This document shows positions 1 through 12,500 of a stretch of 64,000 bases of DNA, in pieces. The stretch spans positions 6,082,927 through 6,146,926 of the forward strand of contig NC_020166.2 in NCBI RefSeq assembly GCF_000224145.3, given 5' to 3'. A program made the translations under genes and the position numbers. How positions within the stretch are numbered: the stretch's first letter is position 1; every line of letters starts with the position of its first letter. This stretch comes from Ciona intestinalis (lineage: Eukaryota > Chordata > Ascidiacea > Phlebobranchia > Cionidae). The notes beneath the pieces are model-generated. The model did no database searches. It saw nothing but the letters and a program-made list of their open reading frames with translations, and was not told the origin of the DNA.

Positions 1-98
1 TTAAAATTTGAAAACAAATCAAAAATGTAAATACCCACCAAACATTAACTAAAATGCACACAAAGGAACAAATCTTGTTCTTAATAAGAAGAACTTAC

Positions 99-2941
99 AC
101 ATTTGCCATCGCTCTTTCTCATATTGACTTCTTCTGTAGTTTGAAACTTTTTTCTGGTCACTCCCATAATCATCAGGTGATACTGTTTATAGAAGAATGT
201 ATTAACTTTTTGAAACTAAACTTTTCAAAATATAAACTAATAATTTATGTTAAACAATTGTAAAACTTACACGTTGAACTAACGAAAGGAGATCTACGAT
301 GGCGTAAATATGGACTTCCACCCGATGAGTCAAGAATACTTCCTCCATCAAAAATTCCTGATACTGGAGTTGTCTGGAATTATTATTAGATTTTATTACA
401 AAATTTAGGCTGATAAGTGATGATACTAAATTACGAATTTACGGTTACAACCATATGGTTGAACCATAACATTGTATTTAGCTTTGCTTGATTGTAAGGC
501 CATAGACAAAAAGCAACATGTGTGTGTGTGACCCTAATGTTCAAATATGGAGTTAAAACTACGAACATTATGGGATGTTTAATGATAAATCGAATAAATC
601 AAAAAAAAAAAAATTAGGCAAAAAACAACCAAAAATAAGTGGGCTAATAGTTACTTTCGTAAAAAGATTGCAAGCAAAACTCGTGTGATATTTTTTGATA
701 ATATTTTTGTTATATGTTCACATTCACACTGTATATTAAACTGAAGTTGTTTAAAACTACCATCGACAGCTACCTGACCCACCATATGAGTGAAATTATG
801 TGAGTCTGATAGTCTTGAATTGTAAGGTGAACCTCCACCAATATTAGCTTGGTATCCTTGTGCAGCTACTGTGGTGTGAAAAGAGGAGCTTGGACTTGGG
901 CTTGGGGAAGGGGTGTGTCTGGGAATAAACGAACAAAATAACAGGTGTTGCTATAAAAGTTATGGTAGTCTTGTAAGTAACCTATGGTCCTATGCTGTTT
1001 ACTTATAGGCACCGATAGCATATTAAGTAATATAGGGTCCTTGAGCTGCGTTTTAAACCATCCCATTATTTTTCGGGCTGCACCACTGCTTATGGGATCC
1101 TCGTTAAATAAAGTACCTGGTAATGTATGGAGAATGTGATTGTATGGGAGTGCTGGTTTGCTGTTGGTTTGGCTTGTTTGTTAAATTGGTTAAACTGAAA
1201 GTTCGTCCTGGTGAGATCTTTCTATCGGAAATCAGTTTTGGAGTTTGTGCACACGATGTGAATCGTGGATCTGGTGAATAAACAAACAAAGGTTAAACTA
1301 GAAACGCATGGTGTCTAGCTGGTAGATAGAAATATGCATTTACAGTACACTATGTGTAAACTAATTCTACTTAGACTTGAAAGGCAATTTCGATGTTACA
1401 AATTACGTTATTTGTTTGGGGTTAAAGGTTAGGGATTTCATTAGCATAAAACAGTGTGAAAAACAATATTATAATTGGACTTAATGTACGTAGTATACCG
1501 CTCTTTGTGACATTAGATATCGCTAATGTGACGTAAAAAAAACCTTAGCAAATCAGAAGAATTATGGCGACAAAGCATGTTTTTGTGCAGTTAATTTTCA
1601 ACGCGAACACCAAACTTTATGCAAAAATTAAACGGTGGGTATCCCGGAGGCCTAAGAAACATTTTGAAACAAAAACTTTCACTGGTCACCAGCTAAAGGA
1701 TTACCTAGATTGGATTGTTTATTTTTGCCCACACAATATATTACATATATTTACCTAAGGTTGCACCTTTTGTCCAACTGAAATAACATATTAAATAAAA
1801 AGCACTCAATATTAAGGCATTCACCTGATTTTTTGATGCCCATTAATCGTTTTTGTGCTGGTGACAAATACAAAGGAGCAGTTGGAATTGTTGAGGACAC
1901 AGCTTGAATAAAGTCCACCAAGGAATTCACAGTGAACAGAACAGCAAATAAGAGAACAGCGTAGTAAAATAATGAGTTTGTGATGTTAAACCACAGTTGT
2001 ATGTGTTGGGCGTTTCTGTGGAGAAAATATGAGATATTAAATTAATGTGGAGGTAATCCTTTAGCTGGTGGCCACCTGAAATTTTGGTTTCAAAATGTTC
2101 CTTAGGTCTCACTGATACTCATTGTATAATTTTTTTTTGAAAAAACTCGGGCGTTCGTGTCGAAAATTAACTTTGAAAGTGCGCGAAATCGTGCTGCGTC
2201 ACCGTATTTTCCACATCAGCCGTTATGAATTAAACCAAGGTTGGATTATTACGTCATAGAATGCGTATTGTTACGTTTGATTCCTACGTTAAAACAGTGG
2301 GGAANNNNNNNNNNNNNNNNNNNNNNNNNNNNNNNNNNNNNNNNNNNNNNNNNNNNNNNNNNNNNNNNNNNNNNNNNNNNNNNNNNNNNNNNNNNNNNNN
2401 NNNNNNNNNNNNNNNNNNNNNNNNNNNNNNNNNNNNNNNNNNNNNNNNNNNNNNNNNNNNNNNNNNNNNNNNNNNCCTTACGCTAATCAGACGAATTACG
2501 GTGACACAGCATGTTTTTGCGCATTTTTAAAGTTAATTTTCGACACGAACGCCCGACTTTTTTGAAAAAAAAATTAGACAGCAGGTATCAGTGAGGGCTA
2601 TAGAACATTTTGAAACCAAAATTTCAGGTGGCCACCAGCTAAAGAATTACCTAATGTGGATACTGGATATGTTTAAAAATTGTACGGTATAGCGTTATAT
2701 TATAGCATATTGCCTTTATATTACATTGTTAAAATAATGGTTGATATTTATTGAAATAATTATGGCATAGCATATTTACTTACAGTTCATAGAACAAGAA
2801 CAAGCTGACAATCAAATTGATCCCGGAAAAAATGAACAAATTTTTCGTATCGACCACTTTGCTTCGAGTGGCTGTTTTAGTTACGATTGGACTTGTTTTG
2901 CCAGCCAATACTGGCGTTCGTGGTGGTGTGGAAAATGCCAT
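99..2941 (-). CDS. TMEM209: TMEM209-like nuclear-envelope protein, 5' five coding exons (3' end off the left edge)
   Basis: Exons read on the minus strand: 2941-2784 (start), 2015-1825, 868-774, 373-271, 182-99. All four junctions agree in phase and give about 210 N-terminal residues. A short Ser/Thr/Pro N-terminus precedes a hydrophobic segment (LIVSLFLFYE) and, in exon 2, a second one (LFYYAVLLFAVLF). The run APLYLSPAQKRLMGIKKS corresponds to the human TMEM209 stretch around SLVVSPGQQTLLGLK, and the later SSGGSPYLRHRRSPFVSS to its Ser-rich SRYRSSP region; these comparisons are from memory. TMEM209 is a nuclear-envelope membrane protein reported to bind a nucleoporin. The conserved C-terminal half lies beyond base 1. 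Exon 4 also stays open on the plus strand, but only the minus strand has good splice sites. Intron 1 carries a foldback transposon and an assembly gap. Confidence 0.85.
1535..1707. repeat. Lone diverged arm of the foldback family
   Basis: This stretch matches the right arm of the element at 2052-2651: the run from CAGAAGAATTATGGCGACA, through CATGTTTTTGTGCAG, to CACCAGCTAAAGGATTACC corresponds to 2490-2651. It is more diverged, and I found no partner arm nearby, so it looks like an older, truncated copy in TMEM209 intron 2/intron 1 territory. Confidence 0.65.
2052..2651. mobile_element. Foldback MITE, Mutator-like by target-site length, with internal assembly gap
   Basis: The left end begins GGTAATCCTTTAGCTGG and the right end finishes CCAGCTAAAGAATTACC. 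The arms are inverted copies for about 170 bp with scattered mismatches. The element is flanked on both sides by TAATGTGGA (2043-2051 and 2652-2660), a 9-bp direct repeat typical of Mutator-like elements; if one base is chance, 8 bp would suit hAT. Bases 2305-2475 are N. No transposase reading frame is visible, so it is non-autonomous. It lies in TMEM209 intron 1. Confidence 0.8.
2305..2475. other. Assembly gap (171 N)
   Basis: A run of N inside the inverted-repeat element at 2052-2651. The apparent reading frames crossing it are artefacts. Confidence 0.99.
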
Positions 2942-3582
2942 ATGCAAACGTAGTTTGATTCCACGTTTATAGCGACTAGAAGAAACTTACAAAACTCTAT
3001 ACACTAAACACCTCCCGCCAGTCGTGCAACAAGCAAAGAATACTGGAAAATCCCGCTCAGACAGAACGCTTAAATCAGATACGCTCAAGATCTATTGAGT
3101 TTGCAAAGACAAAACATACCAAGTGCACACGTGGTAAAACATATACATGTAAAATTATACATACACTTTGTTTATTTATACAAGTAATATTTAAAGAAAA
3201 GTTACCCCGTGCAAAACTTCGGTTTAAATATCAACTAAGTATTTTTATTAACACTTCGCATTGCGACAGCTAGCGAACAGGTTTGGCCGGTGGGGTACCT
3301 GAAAATCAGAACCTAGTGAACTCTTAGACAACTTAATTGGTGTGTTTTGTGGTATTTGCGTGTTTTGTTGTGTTATTTATGTACGTTTTGCCGTATTGGT
3401 AATTGTATTGAGTACTTGTGGTGTTTTTCGAAAAAGTTTACACGCGTGCCTATTTTGTTATCAGCGTTTTGTAATTTTACAGATTCCATCTGGACGATAA
3501 TTTGAAACAGCATTACCAACTACCAGATACGTTTAGATTACAGTTAGAAATAGTAACGAATTGATTTTACCTGAAAGTTACA
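2942..3582. promoter_or_regulatory. Shared head-to-head promoter of TMEM209 and TPP2
   Basis: The two start codons are 641 bp apart and point away from each other, so both promoters must fit here. A polypyrimidine-AG site ending at 3482 (TTTTGTAATTTTACAG) lies 100 bp before the TPP2 start. It could be a 5'-UTR intron acceptor or, given the group, a spliced-leader acceptor. I see no convincing TATA box. Confidence 0.6.
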
Positions 3583-6500
3583 ATGAAGAGTGTCATTGAC
3601 ACAGACTTTCCCATACACTGCATGGTTCCAAAGAAAGAAATTGGTGCTCTTAACTTTCTTAACAAATACCCAGATTACAATGGTCAAGGAATTACAATTG
3701 CTATCCTTGATACTGGTGTCGACCCTGGTGCTTTGGGACTGCAGGCAAGATAAATATATGTAGCCAAAATTATTTTTGCTAAAGCTACAATTTCTGCTTA
3801 ACTTTTTCTGCTAAATTTTGTAATTTAATCCCATAAAGCCAGAAAGGTTTAATTTATGTATAGATTTAATATTTAAATTTATATATTTTTTAACAGGAGA
3901 CCCCTGATGGCCGACCAAAGATTATAGATATCATCGATACAACGGGAAGTGGTGATGTTGATATGAGCGTGGTGGTTACTCCTGATGAAGATGGTTGTGT
4001 CCAAGGATTGACTGGAAGAAAGTTAAAGGTAAAGCTGTAGAATTGTTTAAAAAGTGTTTTATATATTATATATATTTTAGTACAGTTTATTTAACCGGCA
4101 CTTTAGCTCACTGGTTACAATGCTCGCCACAAGATATAAAGTTTGAAGCCCAATACTGCTTTTATTGTGGGTGTGTGTTTGGTAAGGATACTATTTTTCC
4201 ACTGATAGTTTTAAATATATATATATATATATATACCGTATTCCCCCAACGTATGTTAAATTCTGTTTAGGTATTGGTAAAAGACAGAAGAAAGCATGAT
4301 ATTATATATATATATTACTTTTTTATAGATTCCTACTTCATGGAACAACCCAAATGGAAAATTTAACATTGGCATAAAAAATTTGCACCAGATTTTCCCT
4401 AAAGGTCTAAAGGATCGGCTGACAGTAAGTGTGTTTTTAAACCTGTTCACGCAATGTAAACCAGTCATAATTTCTTTCTGTCCGATTCAATTTAGAAGGA
4501 AGACAAAGAAATTGGTTGGGAAAGATCACATAAACTAAAGACAGCAATGGCGATGGCAAAACTGAATGATTTTATCGCAAATGATAATGATTCATTACCG
4601 GTGAGAAAAATACTGTATGTGGAAAATTTTGAAGGAAGACTCTGGTCTACTTTTAGGTACTCTGATGCCACCCTCAAGAATATGTTTGAATCCCCCTTTA
4701 AGGGGCTTCTGTGTTTTAGCTGTGTTGCTTATTTTTTGCCTGTTCAAAGTGATTTGATCAGTTTAATTCTTTTATTTTGTTATGCTTATGTTGCAGGATA
4801 AGAAAATGCAAAAAGAGAACCTTCAAGCTGCCGTTGATTTTTTAGATAAAGTTGACAAAAATTGGAGTGACCCTGGCCCAGTTGCTGACTGCATAGTTTT
4901 CCATGACGGCAATACTTTTCAGTAAGTATATTCACTATTTTTGTTAATTGAAGTTAAAAAAAGGGGCTTGAAAAAGTGATTCACAAATATAGTGATGTTT
5001 AATTTCTACAACCTCTGTTGCCATTATCAGAAATACAATTGATCTTCAGCTTTGCCAGACCTTCATACTATATAATGCCTTTGTATTTACTAATATTGTA
5101 CATACCAGACAATAAAACAACATATGTCATTCAAGGGCCTGTGTGGATATCAGTCTTTGTGGTGACCTCCAGTCTGCCCCTCTACTTACAAGCTACAGTG
5201 AGTCACAGAAGTTTGCGACCATCAGTCGAGCTGCCATGCTTAATTATTCAGTGAATATTTATGAAGAGGGGAAGGTGCTTTGTATTGTTGCTAATGGGGG
5301 TAAGTGTAATGAATAAGACAGCTCTATTTGTTATTACCAATGGGACAGCCATGTCCCTTTGTTAAAGTTCATAAGCCTACCGCATAACTGAAGTCACTCA
5401 CACGTACAGTTTGCCAGAGAGATTTCTCTGTAGTTGAACCGCTTATTTCAAGTACCAATTGTGATGTGAAACATTTATTAACACTCGAATGTTTTGTGTT
5501 TATAACTGCATTACTGTTTTGTGTTGTTATATACAAATTGGTGCAACACTTTGGTCATGGAATCTTTACTATAAATTTAAAAACCGATAAAACCATAAGT
5601 TTGTGCAAAATTGACTTTGAACCACTCAACCAAATCTTTGTATTTATTGTTCCTTTTTAAGGATCGCATGGGACGCACGTTGCAGCCATTACAGCTGGTT
5701 ATTTTCCTGAAGAACCAGAAAGAAATGGGCTTGCACCAGGAGCACAAATTGTGGCCATTAAAATCGGTGATTCCAGACTTGCAACCATGGAAACTGGAAC
5801 TGGAATTATCCGTGGTGTAAGCTTAAATCATTTCCACTTTGTAAAAACATAAATTTGTCAAATAAACTGTTAATTTTAGATCACAGAAGCTGTGAAGCAT
5901 GGCTGCCATCTTGCTAACCTGAGTTATGGAGAAGCTAGCCATTGGCCGGGTAGTGGGTAAGTTAATGTGTTATACTGCTATGCTGTGTTAATTGAAGCAT
6001 TTTGTTGCTATTTTAATGAAAAAAATCATCAATTAAATTAATAGGTCAGTCTGTTTTCTCAATAGATATATTGTTTATTTTGTTTAATATTCATTATGTA
6101 TACTCTACTTTTGAAAGCAATCTGTAATGTGCTAATAATTAATGGTAATATTTTTATATTTGTCAGGAAAATTTGTGAAGTGATGGATCAAGCAGTCACC
6201 AAACACAACCTGATCATTGTTTCGAGTGCTGGGAATAATGGACCATGTCTCTCCACTGTCGGTTCACCTGGTGGTACAACTGAAAACATTATTGGTACGA
6301 TGTCTCTAAATCAAAACTGGATATGTTTTGGGTTTACCGGAATGGTGTTTCATATATGGACACAATTACTGAAACACTATTCCTGTAAACTAAAAATGTA
6401 TATTAAACCTAGATTGTAATGTTCTTTTTTAATTACTTTTCGATAAGAATTAACTGTAAATTTCAGAATCTCTGGATTTTTAAATTATGACTTTTATATA

Positions 6501-9500
6501 ATTTAGTTGTAGAGAAAACTAGAAATACTAGGCTGATTCAGAACACCAATTCTATCTAAAATATTAACATAACATACAAAGTGCATATATACGTAATATG
6601 TATATTTATGTATATATATATCTTCATTTTATAACATGTTTTATTCATTTCATTACATGTTTCTACCAGGTGTTGGTGCTTGGGTTTCTTCTGAAATGAT
6701 GACAGCTGAATATTCAATGACAGAAAAACTTCCTTCAAACCAATATACCTGGTCGTCCCGAGGACCATGGTAGGATACCTATCTGTTACATCTCTTATTT
6801 TTTAATAAATTGGTACAAAAATAAAACTTTTCAACTTTAATCTAAAATATAACTTTTTAACTTTTTTTTTATTAAAAATTTAAAAGTTTTTAAGAGTACT
6901 TTTGTTTTTTTGCAGCACAAATGGAGCACTGGGTGTAAGTATTTCAGCACCGGGTGGAGCTATAACTTCAGTGCCGAACTGGACATTACAAGGATCACAA
7001 TTAATGAACGGAACTTCCATGTCATCTCCTAATGCGTGTGGCGCAATTGCATTGATTCTTTCAGGTAGAAAAATGCTTTGTTGCTATTTAGTATTACAAT
7101 ATCTGCAAGTTTTTCTTATAAAGTGGCAAAATTTATTGTGTATCAAAAATTGATCACAGTGTGGGTGTAGGGGTTAGGGGCCCATAGTTTTTCAACTTTT
7201 TAGGTGGAACATAAATGGTCAAATTACTGTTAATAGTCTAAAAATCACTTTCAAATATATATCATGTTGCTGGTTGCACTTTTTTCTTGAATACCTATTA
7301 TAGTCATTCAAATCAGGACCTAAATTATCTATTGTTGTTATTTCAAATTTCTGTATTGGTTTGTGTAGGGATTTATGGTCACTATATTTCCAGCAGAGTG
7401 GTCAATCTTTGTTTGCATCAAAAGCAATAACTTGACATTTCCTTACAGACCAATTTACTTTAATTATCCAACTTTAATTAGCAACTGAAAATTTATTGAT
7501 TTTCCGTTTTCGCTGCCTTAGGATATTGATTATACAGATACCAAGCATGTGTTATTAGAATGTTAATATCGTGGCCCTTGTTGTGGTTGCAGGATTGAAA
7601 GGAAGAGACATCTCATACACCCCGTACAGTATTAGAAGGGCATTGGAAAACACAGCGTTCAAACAAGAGAATGTTGAAATATTTGCACAAGGTTTCGGCC
7701 TCGTTCAGGTGACTAATGAAATATGCAAACCGCAGATTGTTTGATATAAGTGTAATATCTACAATTACTACAACAAGTATACATATACATCTGATCTTAA
7801 ATTTTACTAAAAATCTCATAATTATTTAAAAGATCTTGTTTTACTGGCAATAGAGTAAGTCCATTACAGTCTGTATATATTCTATATTCACACCGAATAT
7901 AACTCAATTTTACATTTTTACAAGTTTTAATGGCTATTAATTGGCATGTACACTTTAAATGGTTTTCCATATTAAACACATTATATCCTGCTATCCATAG
8001 GTAAACGAATGTTTTGACTACCTCACAAAATATGCCGACTTCCCAGACAACAAAATCTCTTTCACTGTTTCGTTACCAAAGAACAAGAAAGGTAAGAATA
8101 TTTAAAGCTGTTGTTTTAGCTATTAATAATCCAATAAAACTTGGCAGGTGTTTATTTACGCTCAATGGAAGAAGCTTCAGTGGCGCACACAGTGTTTGTG
8201 ACTGTTGAACCAAAGTATCATCACACAGCTGGTGAGTTAAGACACACGAGTAGCATGATTTTTGATAAATGAATTAAATATTTATTTGCCAGTTTTTAAT
8301 AAATTTTCAAGCTTTTACAAAATATGTCTGGAAAAAAATTAGGTTTTCAATAATTTTGTTTTAATACTTTTTTTTTCATGATTAAGTAAAACTTCTGGGT
8401 TTTTCCAATATATCTACTATTGTGTGCATGTTACATTATAAAGTAAAGTGATTCTTCTATTCAGGTCCTGAAGAGAAAATAGACTTCCGTTGTCACATGG
8501 CTGTCTGTAGTAGTCAGCCATGGGTTGTTGTTCCAACACACTTTGAGTTGATGAACATGGCTCGTGGTTTCAGTATTAAAGTTAGTGAAATGTTAACTTT
8601 ATTATCTAACAGTATTTGTTCATATACTTTATCAACCTAAAAATAATTTAGTTTTCTTGAAAAGGTAATTTAATTTAAAAATAATTTTAAATGATATTTA
8701 ATTTTCCTGAAAAAAAACGCTATAACATGATTGAATGCTTTTTAACAGTGTATACTGAGGTGTATATTACATTTCCTTGGCATTCTTTACCTTTGAGATC
8801 ACTTTAAACTCAATGTGTTGGTTGGGATGTAAAAGTTATTGAGTAAACCTTAGTATTCCATGCAAGAAAAGTTGACAAGTTCTGGTCTAATTCAAACGAT
8901 AGCTAAATAATAATACATATAATAAATTTGCCCAAAATGAGATTGTTTCTTATCTCTTAGGTTGACCCACGCGGGTTACCACCGGGAGCGCACTTTGCAC
9001 AGGTCCAAGGTTTTGACACACAGTCGCCACATAGAGGTCCCTTATTCTCTGTCCCTGTCACTGTGATAAAGATGGAGACGTGAGTCGAGATTAGCATTTT
9101 TAATGTCACCAAATTTACATGAAAAGATTCAACATAAATGGCCTTACTGCGTTGAAAAATAACCAAAAATATGTGTTCTAATACACCAGTTCCCTTAAAT
9201 TGAGTTTACTGAATTTCAAGGCCTGTATTTATATGTTGATGTCTAAACAATCAATCTCTCTCTTATTATTACATGATTTTCCAAATTTATTCCATGAAAT
9301 AGCTAAATACATTATATGTAGAATTTACAAGCCATTATGAAACTCATTGTTAAATATTATTACTAACATGGAGTATTGGAGTATTATTATTTTTATAAAA
9401 CATTAGTACTGAAAATCACAAACAAAAACTTGAAAATATAAGGTTTACCATTCTTTATAACTTTGTTAGATTTGTCTTAGCTTCATTATGTGTATTTTTA

Positions 9501-12500
9501 ATGATATTCTGTTGTTAATATGTTCAAATCTTGCCCACAGTGTACAGAAGTCACTGGAGTACAAGAAGAATGTTGATAATCAAGTTTTTAAGCCCGGCCA
9601 GATCAGTCGGCATTTTATACAAGTTCCTGAGGGCGCAACATGGGCAGGTACTTATTTATTATCACAACTAATTACTATGCAAAATATTTTCAATTTTTCA
9701 TTGGTTAATGCATACTAATAAATATTGCCCAAGTTGTCATTAAGATAAGTAACACAGTGGGTTTTATTCAGTGGTTCTTAACCCTTTTGCCACCAAACTA
9801 AATATATAGGGATTTACTCTGGAGTACTCCGTAAACCTTCATACCCAAAAATTCACCGCTACAAATTCAAAAATAAAAACTAAATGTACCTTTTAAATTA
9901 GTGCTGAAACATTACTGTACTGCTGGTTTTTACTCTTGGCTGGTTTTGGCAGCATTTAAAAAAAAAAAAAGAATTCTTATTTTAATGGTTAGGAAGTCCT
10001 TATCTATCTAAATAAAAACGGGTAAAAGTGTCTGAAGACTTCGAACCAATAACTTTAAAACCACTATAGAAAAAGAAAACAGTCTACAATTAATAGGCAG
10101 AATATCTTTTAAAATCTTTTCAATTATGTTCCGTCCACGAATGACAAGTTCTAATCAATTTAATATCATTCGCAGAACTGAGGATGTTCAACCATTCCAA
10201 GGAACAATCGTCTAGATTTGTTCTGCATTGCATTCAGTTACACGAGCAGAGGGCGTTCCGCGAACATGAGTTTTACAAATTCGTCACGATCATTTCTTCC
10301 AGCTCCACTGAACAAGCTTTTCCTGTCCAAGTTAGTTACTTGTGTATTTAACTAGGTGTCCGGTAGTCTAACATGGGTGTGCAAGGTATGCTTATAACCC
10401 TGAAAATAAATTCCATTATTACCCATTATAAATACTTGAACGATTTAATAGACTATCTTGTCTTAAGGCAAACATGTCTTAAAATAAAGTTATACATTGG
10501 TGAAAGTGCAATAATCATTCCAGTCTATTTGCTAAATAAAAGCTAATAATGCAGCTGGCATAAGCTTTTATCATTTAAAACTTGTAAGTACCTTGACTTT
10601 TCAAAAGTTAGGCACATGTAGTTGGGGGAATGGGCAAATGTGGTCTACATTGCAAGTCCCCTAGCATTCCTAGATGTGACCTCAGCCATATAGAATAAGA
10701 GGTTGTTCGTAGCTCTGTATGCTCACTAAATATCTGAAATGGATAATTTGTCATAATGCTATGTCCAAATATTAGCAGAATAAACTGTCATAGTATTGTG
10801 CTTCCAGCTAGCGGAAAAAAAAGAAATGTTTTAGCAGAAAAAAATGATTGTAGCTCCATTTGTTAATAGTTTTTTTATTTATGAATGATTTGTATTTTGT
10901 ACAGGTCTTATTTTTGAAGACTTATTTTCGTATTTAAAAGAATATAATACAAAAAATGTAAATTAAGAATGGCTTAACTTTATATTTTTTTATTAAAGCT
11001 TGCAAAAAAATCTCTAAATACAATTGACGACTGTCATTTTTTTCACGGTTTGACATTCGTGATAAACCTTGCTTGTTAACACAGGGAGGGATGTGTCTTG
11101 AGTTGTGTGTGGCACGATGGTGGTCGAACATTGGTGACGTGTCCGTGTCATATAACGTTGAATTCCATGGAGTGAATCCTTCAGATAAATTCATCACCAT
11201 GGTATGTGTGGCTTGTTTAATTAATTTCGATGTTGAATGAAAGGAAAGTAACTCCTTGCTTATTAAGGAGGAATATGGAAAATTCCATTGGAAAATATAT
11301 ACATTGTATTTGTAATACAGTTTACATATATGGAGTTGCATAGAAAAATGTATATTTTTTAATCTTTCATTTTGTATTTGTAGTTGTTTCCTGCAATTAG
11401 TTTTGATAACAGGATTTTGATACTAAATTTAAAACTTTAAAGAGTAGTTCAGTTAATGTAGCTTTAACTTAAATTTTTTTCTTATGCAGCTGGTTATTAC
11501 AGTATAAATGCAGGAACCACTTTTTTAATTTGGTTTAAAAAACAAAATAATAACACCCATGTTTGTATTTACATACTATAGGCATCAAACTATGTATGTT
11601 AAAAAAGCTATTTAAGATTTCTATTTTTACAGCATGCTGTGGATGGCATCCACCGGTTGGAGCTAAAGAGTCTTCTCTTGGAAGAAATATCTCCAACAGT
11701 TTCATTGAAGCACATCGTGCAACCTGTGCGCCCTGTCGAGCACAATATTCGTCCTCTAACTTCACGGGATATGCTGTTGGGAGAGAAACCAATATATGAG
11801 ATGGTCAACACATACAATGTGCACATGGTACGTTTGCTGTACATTTTAGTTTTTGCAGGATGGGAATTTTTTTTTAATGTTTGGAAACATATCGGGCTTA
11901 GAAACTGTGATTAGAACTCTTGGTTGCAAACTGTTTTGAATATTTACAAATAAGTTGGGCTAGTGCTGAAAATAACCACCTACAAAGTTGCATGGCGTTG
12001 GCTTGTAATTGGGCATGACATGTGTAAAGTAGAACACCTATGTTGTAATGAATGTCGTTGTCTGGCTCTGACAATAATAAATTTACATTAAATATTTCAT
12101 GCAATACACTGCCTTTTCAGACTAAGGCAACCGATGTTATCATATCGTTTCCCATCATGTCCGATCTCTTGTATGAGAATGAATACAACAGTCAATTATG
12201 GCTGCTGTTTAATTCAAACAAATGTTTGGTCGCTGCAGGAGATGCTTACCCAGATCATGTAAGTGGGGAGAGATTAATAGTTTTGCTCTATTTTATGTCA
12301 TTCATTAAAAAAGTATTAAAATAGTGTAGTTTCTGTGTATTTTTTAAAAAACTTAGTTTAAAAAAAACTGTTTTTTAACCTACAAATTTTTTGAATCTTT
12401 TTTTAAAAATGTTTTTAACAAGTGCATGTTCATTGTATTTACGAGATAAATTTCAATTAAAATCTTTCTAGTATGGCTGCAAACTTGAGAAAGGAGAGTA

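Noticed and set aside
271-389. Plus-strand frame reading GDLRWRKYGLPPDESR as a terminal exon
   Set aside because: Poor acceptor and no partner exon. The minus strand has a strong acceptor and GTAAGT donor, and its translation continues TMEM209 in phase.
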